NCBI GenBank assembly: GCA_945926705.1 | Contig: CAMEMA010000083.1 | Location: 1 to 5,084, forward strand | Length of the DNA stretch: 5,084 bases | Reading direction: 5' to 3' | Source: an uncultured Clostridia bacterium | GTDB taxonomy: Bacteria > Bacillota > Clostridia > Oscillospirales > Acutalibacteraceae | Part shown: one piece after another, positions 1-4,048 of the stretch | How the letters are laid out: the number at the start of each line of letters is the position of its first letter | How positions within the stretch are numbered: the stretch's first letter is position 1 | Program-made: the position numbers and the translations under genes | The notes under the pieces: model-generated | The model's database searches: none | What the model saw: the letters and a program-made list of their open reading frames with translations, nothing else | What the model was told of the DNA's origin: nothing

Positions 1-16
1 AAGGAGGAAAATACAT

Positions 17-538
17 ATGTTAGACGAACAGCAGAAAAAACTTGTCGAAGAAAATCATAACCTAATCTACCATACTTTGCACAAATATAAATTAAATCAA
101 GAAGAGTATTATGATATACTCGCTATTGGACTATGTAAAGCCGCAATGAATTTTGACCCCGAAAGGTCAAAGTTTAGCACATTTGCGATAAAGGTTATGT
201 ATAATGAATTTTTACAGCATGACAGGGGTGAAAACGCTAATAAAAGAAAGGTAAATAAAAATACACTTTCTTTGAACCACATTATGAGAGACCCTAAAAA
301 TCAGGACAGAAAATGCGAATTCGGAGAATTGCTGACATCTGGAAGAGAGCCATTCATGGATGTGATTCATATGCATCTCCCGGATATACTAACAGAACAA
401 GAGCTTTTAGCTTGTAAGCTTTCCTATAATGGTTATAATCAGAAGAAGATTGGAGAAAAGCTTGGAGTTACACAATCTTACGCCAGCAGATTGTTAAAGA
501 GAGCAAGAACAAAATTAGAAAAGGAGATGGTACTTTGA
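17..538 (+). CDS. Sigma-70-like RNA polymerase sigma factor (phage regulator)
   Basis: This 173-residue protein has the two-part layout of a small sigma-70-family factor. Residues about 7-70 resemble region 2, with NFDPERSKFSTFA at 45-57 followed by a short segment ending HDR at 68-70. Residues about 124-170 resemble region 4, with LTEQE at 125-129 and a helix-turn-helix of the form KKIGEKLGVTQSYASRLLKRAR (about 143-164). A charged, poorly conserved linker separates them. Sigma factors bind core RNA polymerase and direct it to promoters. An ideal AAGGAGG lies at 1-7, nine bases before the ATG. The gene heads an operon that ends at the terminator near 1795, and the terminase operon begins just beyond. 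That position is typical of phage late-gene activators, so a role in switching on late genes is inferred. It could instead be a positive-control factor acting at another locus. Fold assignment is confident; target promoters are unknown. Confidence 0.88.
   Translation: MLDEQQKKLVEENHNLIYHTLHKYKLNQEEYYDILAIGLCKAAMNFDPERSKFSTFAIKVMYNEFLQHDRGENANKRKVNKNTLSLNHIMRDPKNQDRKCEFGELLTSGREPFMDVIHMHLPDILTEQELLACKLSYNGYNQKKIGEKLGVTQSYASRLLKRARTKLEKEMVL
521..537 (+). promoter_or_regulatory. Ribosome-binding site deciding the TTG start of the toxin gene
   Basis: AAGGAG at 521-526 lies inside the end of the sigma gene, eight bases before a TTG at 535-537. No in-frame ATG exists before residue 30 of the toxin, which is past the conserved RGDVYWADL motif, so TTG is the best start. 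The TTG and the sigma TGA stop share the four bases TTGA (535-538), the classic arrangement for translational coupling. Confidence 0.75.
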
Positions 539-900
539 ATACGGAGAAAAATTTTAGAAAAATATTGAGAGGAGACGTGTATTGGGCGGACTTAAGGCCT
601 CTAAGTCATGTTGTAAAACATATGGAAGGTGGTGTGAGGCCTGTAGTAGTTATAAGCAATTCATATAATAACAAGTACTGCGACCTTTTAAATGTCATCC
701 CTATGACATCAAAAAAAGATAGATTACCACAACATCAGTCAGTTACTGTAATGCACAAGAAAGACACAAGAAAGAGTTATTTGCTCCCGGAAAATACGTG
801 CGTTATACATAAGAATCAATTGAGTAACTTTATCTGCCATTTGGACTCGCGTTCGATAAGCAATATGAACCGGGCAATAATGATACAATTCGAGTTATAA
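535..900 (+). CDS. PemK/MazF-family endoribonuclease toxin, no adjacent antitoxin
   Basis: This 121-residue protein matches the MazF/PemK fold, whose members are usually about 110-120 residues and cut mRNA in the cytoplasm. The N-terminal signature RGDVYWADL is at 12-20, VRPVVVIS at 34-41 and NVIPMTSK at 53-60. By alignment from memory with Bacillus subtilis MazF (catalytic Arg25 and Thr48), the equivalents here are Arg35 and Thr58, so the active site appears intact. The start is a TTG overlapping the sigma stop codon by four bases. MazF toxins normally follow a small antitoxin gene, but here the upstream partner is the sigma-like factor and the downstream gene encodes a zinc-ribbon protein. 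No MazE- or RHH-type antitoxin is visible. It may be an orphan used for host mRNA shutdown or phage gene control, or it may be neutralised by a neighbour or by a product encoded elsewhere. Family is confident; role is inferred. Confidence 0.9.
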   Translation: MNTEKNFRKILRGDVYWADLRPLSHVVKHMEGGVRPVVVISNSYNNKYCDLLNVIPMTSKKDRLPQHQSVTVMHKKDTRKSYLLPENTCVIHKNQLSNFICHLDSRSISNMNRAIMIQFEL

Positions 901-923
901 CAGGGAGGGGAAAACTAAAGGAT

Positions 924-1088
924 ATGATAAACAAATTAAATCAAACAACGTGCAAAAGATGTGGAAGAAAGTTGAAGAATGGAAAAGCGATAGAAATAGG
1001 TATGGGGGCAATATGTTGGAAAAAGTATCAGCAAGAAACTAATCATAAAAAATTATGGAAAGCGAGGAATAGTTATGACATTAGATGA
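924..1088 (+). CDS. Small DUF6011-like zinc-ribbon protein
   Basis: This short ORF encodes 54 residues. It carries a Cys-x2-Cys knuckle (TCKRCGRKLKN, Cys10 and Cys13), then IEIGMGAICWKKY with Cys31. The pattern of a CxxCGR knuckle, about 15-20 residues and GxGxxCW is what I recall of the DUF6011 family, common in phages and actinobacterial proteins and presumed to bind zinc; its function is not established. A basic C-terminus (HKKLWKAR) could contact nucleic acid. A purine-rich AGGGAGG (902-908) lies 15 bases before the ATG, and a closer AAGGAT (918-923) abuts it, so initiation strength is uncertain. The 3' end overlaps the next gene by 14 bp. It lies directly after the toxin gene, but nothing in it resembles a known antitoxin. 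An in-frame reading with meaningful cysteines makes it likely to be real. Confidence 0.75.
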   Translation: MINKLNQTTCKRCGRKLKNGKAIEIGMGAICWKKYQQETNHKKLWKARNSYDIR

Positions 1089-1416
1089 TTTAAAAACCGG
1101 AATGATAGTTAAAACAAGAGAAGGAAAGTATAATATTGTCATGAGAGATTTTATTGATGAAGGAGATATTCTGGCAGGACTTTCTTTTAATAATAAAATA
1201 TCAGATACATGGACAAGCTTATCAAATTATAATCAAGACATGACAAATTCTAGATTTCCGCATATTGACATAATGAGTGTCTATTCTTCTTATCCATACA
1301 GTGCAGATGCTCCAAAAAAACTTCTTTGGGAACGTAAAGAATACAAAGAAGTGACAATGAAAGAAGTTGAAGAAAAATTCGGGTGTAAAATAAAAATTGT
1401 TGAGGAGGATAAGTAA
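1075..1416 (+). CDS. Phage protein of unknown function (113 aa)
   Basis: I cannot assign a function. The protein is soluble, with no membrane span or signal peptide. The N-terminus MTLDDLKTGMIVKTREGK resembles the opening of small beta-rich phage proteins, and the C-terminal stretch WERKEYKEVTMKEVEEKFG followed by CKIKIVEE (about residues 85-110) is a motif I recall from many small Firmicutes phage proteins. It probably forms a short helix-strand module. The ATG at 1075 has GAGG (1064-1067) seven bases upstream and starts inside the end of the zinc-ribbon gene. The next gene starts at the base after this gene's TAA stop, with AGGAGG at 1403-1408 inside this coding region, so the two are probably translationally coupled. 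Membership of the regulatory operon is clear; its role is not. Confidence 0.75.
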   Translation: MTLDDLKTGMIVKTREGKYNIVMRDFIDEGDILAGLSFNNKISDTWTSLSNYNQDMTNSRFPHIDIMSVYSSYPYSADAPKKLLWERKEYKEVTMKEVEEKFGCKIKIVEEDK

Positions 1417-1572
1417 ATGAATAAAAAATTATCAAATTTACTATATGCAATATCAATAATAATTATTGTATGGCTAGGATTCTCTGTGATAGAAATTGAT
1501 AGTAAGAATATGTACTCAAAAGATTATAGTGAGTACAATCTTATAATTATTCTTTCAAATCTTATAGAATAA
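1417..1572 (+). CDS. Small single-span membrane protein (51 aa)
   Basis: The ORF begins immediately after the previous stop codon, with a strong AGGAGG (1403-1408) eight bases upstream, so the start is well supported. The translation opens with MNKKLSNLLY, followed by a hydrophobic segment AISIIIIVWLGFSVI (about residues 11-25, span roughly 6-26). The remaining 25 residues are polar to hydrophobic and include YSKDYSEYN and a C-terminal IIILSNLIE. Two lysines before the span suggest the N-terminus stays in the cytoplasm. I recall similar WLGxSxIEI-type small phage membrane proteins in Firmicutes phages but know no function. A holin or antiholin role is conceivable, but the position before the terminase genes and the lack of an endolysin neighbour argue against it. 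It could equally be a superinfection or membrane-associated accessory factor. Confidence 0.7.
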   Translation: MNKKLSNLLYAISIIIIVWLGFSVIEIDSKNMYSKDYSEYNLIIILSNLIE

Positions 1573-1583
1573 GGAGATACCAT

Positions 1584-1787
1584 ATGGATAAAAATATAAA
1601 AACGTGCTGTAAAGATTGCAGGGAACGAACATATAAATGTCATTCTTCTTGTCCAAAGTACGCAGAGTTTCAAAAACAAAATGAAGAAAAGAAGCGAGCA
1701 TTATATAAGAGGCAAGGAGAATTAAATGACTATTTAGGCGTAAAGTTCAAAGGGTTGAATAGAGTATATAGAAAGAAAAGAAAATAA
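1584..1787 (+). CDS. Cys-rich basic phage protein, probable zinc finger
   Basis: This 67-residue protein opens with a cysteine cluster: CCKDC at residues 8-12, then CHSSC at 19-23 followed by PKY. That gives Cys9-x2-Cys12 and Cys19-x3-Cys23 with His20, a plausible zinc site. I recall small Firmicutes phage proteins of this CxxC...CHxxCxxY type, but none with a known role. The middle (QKQNEEKKRALYKRQ) is a charged helix, and the C-terminus is strongly basic (RVYRKKRK), which would suit nucleic-acid binding. AGGAG at 1572-1576 sits seven bases before the ATG, overlapping the stop codon of the membrane-protein gene. It is the last gene of the regulatory operon, with the terminator beginning about eight bases after its TAA stop. 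Reality as a gene is likely; function is unknown. Confidence 0.8.
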   Translation: MDKNIKTCCKDCRERTYKCHSSCPKYAEFQKQNEEKKRALYKRQGELNDYLGVKFKGLNRVYRKKRK

Positions 1788-1794
1788 CGAAATG

Positions 1795-1828
1795 AAAAGT
1801 ATAGGATATAACGTCCTATACTTTTTTT
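1795..1828 (+). terminator. Strong rho-independent terminator
   Basis: AAAAGTATAGGA (1795-1806) and TCCTATACTTTT (1814-1825) form a perfect 12-bp stem around a 7-base loop (1807-1813). A run of seven T follows the stem core (1822-1828). It ends the sigma-toxin operon and separates it from the terminase operon. The A-rich left flank also gives a weaker T-tract on the opposite strand, but no minus-strand genes are present. Confidence 0.92.
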
Positions 1829-1829
1829 C

Positions 1830-1857
1830 TTTACAAATTAAAAAATTATGTTATAAT
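1830..1857 (+). promoter_or_regulatory. Promoter of the terminase operon (extended -10)
   Basis: TTTACA (1830-1835) is one mismatch from the TTGACA -35 consensus. TATAAT (1852-1857) is a perfect -10, preceded by TG at 1849-1850 in the extended -10 position. The spacer is 16 nt and very AT-rich. Transcription would start near 1864, leaving a leader of about 40 nt before the ATG at 1902. The match is to the host housekeeping sigma. Whether the phage sigma-like factor also uses it, or acts elsewhere, cannot be read from the sequence. Confidence 0.75.
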
Positions 1858-1878
1858 AAAATTAAAAAACATTTTATT
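1835..1878. repeat. Short AT repeats around the late promoter, possible operator
   Basis: An 11-bp direct repeat AAATTAAAAAA occurs at 1835-1845 and 1859-1869, 24 bp apart and flanking the -10 box. An 8-bp inverted repeat, AATAAAAT (1855-1862) and ATTTTATT (1871-1878), overlaps the end of the -10 and the likely start site. Both consist only of A and T, so chance is a serious alternative; an operator role is speculative. Confidence 0.3.
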
Positions 1879-1901
1879 GAAAAGGAGGCGGGCAACATAA
1901 G

Positions 1902-2135
1902 ATGGCAGATATGTCTAAACTAATGTATAAGTTACAAACAGCATTAAAACAAAAAGGATATATAATCTATATAAATACTCAACAGTTCTATTCAGAAGAA
2001 CAAGATAGGCTTATAAAGGTATATATTCTAAAACACGGAAAAGATGAATTATTAAGAACAGCTTCGCAGATAAAAGTGATAAATAAATTAAATGAAATTT
2101 GGCAGGAGGTAAAAAATGAAGAAGGAGACAAGTAA
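1902..2135 (+). CDS. Small phage protein upstream of terminase, unknown function
   Basis: This 77-residue soluble protein has no recognised domain. An N-terminal helix (MSKLMYKLQTALKQKG) is followed by a likely strand (YIIYINTQQFYSEE), a second strand-like segment (RLIKVYILKHGKDELLR) and a C-terminal helix (IKVINKLNEIWQEVKN). I recall similar small proteins just before terS in Firmicutes phages, with no assigned role. The first gene after the late promoter, it has AAAGGAGG at 1881-1888, 13 bases before the ATG, a somewhat long spacing. A second in-frame ATG at codon 4 would be even further from it, so 1902 is kept. Its end overlaps the small terminase gene by 20 bp, suggesting coupled translation. 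A packaging or DNA-binding accessory role is only a guess from context. Confidence 0.72.
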   Translation: MADMSKLMYKLQTALKQKGYIIYINTQQFYSEEQDRLIKVYILKHGKDELLRTASQIKVINKLNEIWQEVKNEEGDK

Positions 2136-2574
2136 AGAAAAAGAAGCAAAGAAACATCTTAACAAAAGACAAATAGATTTTGTTCAAGAATATATGAAAA
2201 CTAATAACATAAACCAATCAGCCATTAAAGCAGGATATAGTCCTAAGACAGCAAGTGTGCAAGGTTCAAGATTATTAACTAATGTTAAAGTCTCCGCATA
2301 TATACAGGCAATTACGGAAAGACTTGAGTCTGATAAGATAGCAGATATTCAGGAAGTGATGGAATATCTCACATCAGTAATGAGAGGTGAAAAGAAAGAC
2401 CAGTTCGATTTAGACCCTGCATTAAGTGAAAGAACAAAAGCCGCAAGTGAGTTGGCTAGACGTTTGGATGTAAGAGCTAGGAACTTGAATATTGAGTGTG
2501 CTGTCAATATTATAGATGATATTCCGGATGATGATATTGAGATAGAGGATGATTTAGATGAAGAAAGTAATTAA
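2116..2574 (+). CDS. terS: Terminase small subunit
   Basis: This 152-residue protein fits the Terminase_2 type of small subunit, usually about 140-180 residues. Residues 15-65 hold the DNA-binding part: LNKRQIDFVQEYM, then a helix-turn-helix including NQSAIKAGYSPKTASVQGSRLL (about 33-54), the classic AxxAGYSxxTAxxxGxxLL pattern. A central helical part (VMEYLTSVMRG at 81-91 and RTKAASELARRLDV at 106-119) would drive ring assembly. The C-terminus is strongly acidic (about 134-150), probably the contact for the large subunit. The protein recognises phage DNA at the packaging site and stimulates the large subunit. AGGAGG at 2104-2109 precedes the ATG. It overlaps the upstream gene by 20 bp and terL by 17 bp. 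The packaging site may lie in or near this gene, but I see no clear cos or pac signature. Confidence 0.92.
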   Translation: MKKETSKEKEAKKHLNKRQIDFVQEYMKTNNINQSAIKAGYSPKTASVQGSRLLTNVKVSAYIQAITERLESDKIADIQEVMEYLTSVMRGEKKDQFDLDPALSERTKAASELARRLDVRARNLNIECAVNIIDDIPDDDIEIEDDLDEESN

Positions 2575-3823
2575 AGGCAGGCCACTTTCAAAGTGTATAG
2601 GAAAAGCATTCTATAGTGTTCATAAGGATATACAATCCGGAAGACATACTTATTATGATTTGACAGGTGGACGTGGTTCTTTAAAATCTTCTTTTGTATC
2701 TATAGAGATAATCTATAGTATGATGAAAAAGGAAAATAAGAATAAGCACGCAGTAATATATAGAAAAGTAGGAGATACACTTGAAACCTCAGTATTTTCT
2801 CAAATTGAATGGGCAGTTGATATTTTAGGTGTTAGTCATTTATGGAAATTGACTAAATCTCCAATGAGAGCTGAATATCTTCCAACCGGGCAGAAAATTA
2901 TATTCAAAGGATTGGATAAAGCCGCTAAATCAAAATCAATCAAAGTACCATTTGGGTATATAGGTTATCTTTGGTTCGAGGAATTTGATGAGTTTGCAGG
3001 GGAAGAGGAAATTCGTAAAGTACAACAATCTGTAGTTCGTGGTGGTAATGATTTTGTTGTATTCAAATCAATGAACCCACCAAAGTCAAGACAAAACTGG
3101 GCGAATGACTATATAGAGAAAGAGAAGTTGAGGGAAGATACATTAGTATCTCAAACGACATATCTAACATCCCCTATAGAGTGGTTAGGTCAACAGTTTA
3201 TAGATGATGCTGAATGGCTTAAAATGGTAAATCCAAAAGCCTACGAACATGAGTATCTTGGAATACCTATAGGAAACGGTACGGAAGTATTTGATAATCT
3301 TGAAATCAGACAAATAACAGATGAGGAAATATCAAGATTTGATAGATTATATAGAGGTGTAGACTGGGGATGGTTTCCAGACCCGTTCCATTATGGTTGT
3401 ATGCACTATGATTCTGCAAGGATGATATTGTATATCTTTGAAGAATTCCGAACAAACAAAATGAGAAATAGTGAGACAGGGAAGATACTAAAAGAGAAAT
3501 TCAACCTTGGAAGATATGATGTAGTAACTTGTGATAGTGCCGAGAATAAGTCCATAGCAGATTATAGAAGTTATGGCATCAATGCAAGAGGAGCAGAAAA
3601 AGGTCCGGATAGTGTAAGATATGGAATGAAGTGGCTACAATCTCTTATCAAGATTGTTATAGACCCAGTAAGATGCCCTGAAACTGCTAAAGAATTTAAA
3701 AAGTACGAGTATGAATTGGATAAAGATGGAAATCCTACTTCTGTATATCCGGATAAGGATAACCATTCGATAGATATGACAAGATACGCGATGGAACGTG
3801 TTTGGAAAAGGAAAGGAAGGTAG
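2558..3823 (+). CDS. terL: Terminase large subunit, PBSX-type packaging ATPase/nuclease
   Basis: This 421-residue protein is full length for the PBSX/phage_term_2 class. The N-terminal ATPase has a Walker A-like loop GGRGSLKSS (37-45), differing from GxxGxGKS by Leu before Lys. Walker B is IGYLWFEEFDE (135-145) with the Glu pair 141-142, and the coupling motif SMNPP is at 171-175. The C-terminal RNase H-like nuclease shows RGVDWGW (266-272, Asp269), VVTCDSAENKS (322-332, Asp326) and DNHSIDMTRYAM (401-412, probable Asp406), the acidic residues expected to bind metal. It would pump DNA into the prohead at the portal and cut the concatemer. The start overlaps terS by 17 bp and has AGAGGAT (2544-2550) seven bases upstream. 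All key motifs appear intact. The gene that follows is not the portal, which is unusual. Confidence 0.96.
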   Translation: MKKVIKGRPLSKCIGKAFYSVHKDIQSGRHTYYDLTGGRGSLKSSFVSIEIIYSMMKKENKNKHAVIYRKVGDTLETSVFSQIEWAVDILGVSHLWKLTKSPMRAEYLPTGQKIIFKGLDKAAKSKSIKVPFGYIGYLWFEEFDEFAGEEEIRKVQQSVVRGGNDFVVFKSMNPPKSRQNWANDYIEKEKLREDTLVSQTTYLTSPIEWLGQQFIDDAEWLKMVNPKAYEHEYLGIPIGNGTEVFDNLEIRQITDEEISRFDRLYRGVDWGWFPDPFHYGCMHYDSARMILYIFEEFRTNKMRNSETGKILKEKFNLGRYDVVTCDSAENKSIADYRSYGINARGAEKGPDSVRYGMKWLQSLIKIVIDPVRCPETAKEFKKYEYELDKDGNPTSVYPDKDNHSIDMTRYAMERVWKRKGR

Positions 3824-3826
3824 TGT

Positions 3827-4048
3827 ATGCAAGAACAAGTCAATCATCCGTCACATTATGGTGGCAAAGATAATCCTTATGAAGCAATCAAAGTTATAGA
3901 TGCATGGAATTTAGACTTTTGTCTTGGAAATGTAGTCAAATATATTAGCCGTGCAGGAAAGAAAGGTAATAATTCCAAAGAACAAGATTTAAAGAAAGCA
4001 CTTTGGTATTTAGAACATGAAATTGAATCAATGAAAGGAGAACAATAA
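3827..4048 (+). CDS. DUF3310 protein, related to T7 gp1.7 nucleotide kinase
   Basis: This 73-residue protein is almost entirely a DUF3310 domain. NHPSHYGG (6-13), EAIKVIDAW (19-27), LGNVVKYISRAGKKG (33-47) and QDLKKALWYLEHEI (53-66) are the family's hallmark segments. Phage T7 gp1.7, a nucleotide kinase acting on dGMP and dTMP, contains this domain, so a role in nucleotide metabolism is possible. Here, however, the domain stands alone and much shorter than gp1.7, and activity is not shown for such short versions. It begins three bases after the terL stop codon, with AAAGGAAGG (3812-3820) upstream, and its TAA shares one base with the next ATG. A nucleotide-metabolism gene inside the packaging operon is out of its usual early-gene setting. 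Family assignment is confident; function is tentative. Confidence 0.9.
   Translation: MQEQVNHPSHYGGKDNPYEAIKVIDAWNLDFCLGNVVKYISRAGKKGNNSKEQDLKKALWYLEHEIESMKGEQ

Noticed and set aside
37..220. Truncation of the sigma gene, because region 2 looks short
   Set aside because: Both region 2 and region 4 are present, the start has an ideal ribosome-binding site and the length suits small phage sigma-like factors.
1250..1456. Minus-strand open frame opposite the 113-residue gene and the start of the membrane-protein gene
   Set aside because: It has no ribosome-binding site, low-complexity F/L/I/S-rich composition typical of an antisense shadow, and the + strand genes here have good starts.
1417..1572. 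Holin
   Set aside because: One membrane span only, no endolysin nearby and wrong position in the phage layout; kept as an unassigned membrane protein.
2011..2217. Minus-strand open frame across the 77-residue gene and terS start
   Set aside because: Phe/Leu-rich antisense reading of AAA/GAA-rich coding; terS is recognised on the + strand.
2116..2574. cos or pac packaging site within terS
   Set aside because: A site is plausible here in many phages, but I could not see a defined repeat or nick-site signature to support one.
3571..3847. Two overlapping minus-strand open frames at the end of terL
   Set aside because: They lie opposite the terL nuclease domain containing DNHSIDMTRY; no start signals and no recognisable domain.
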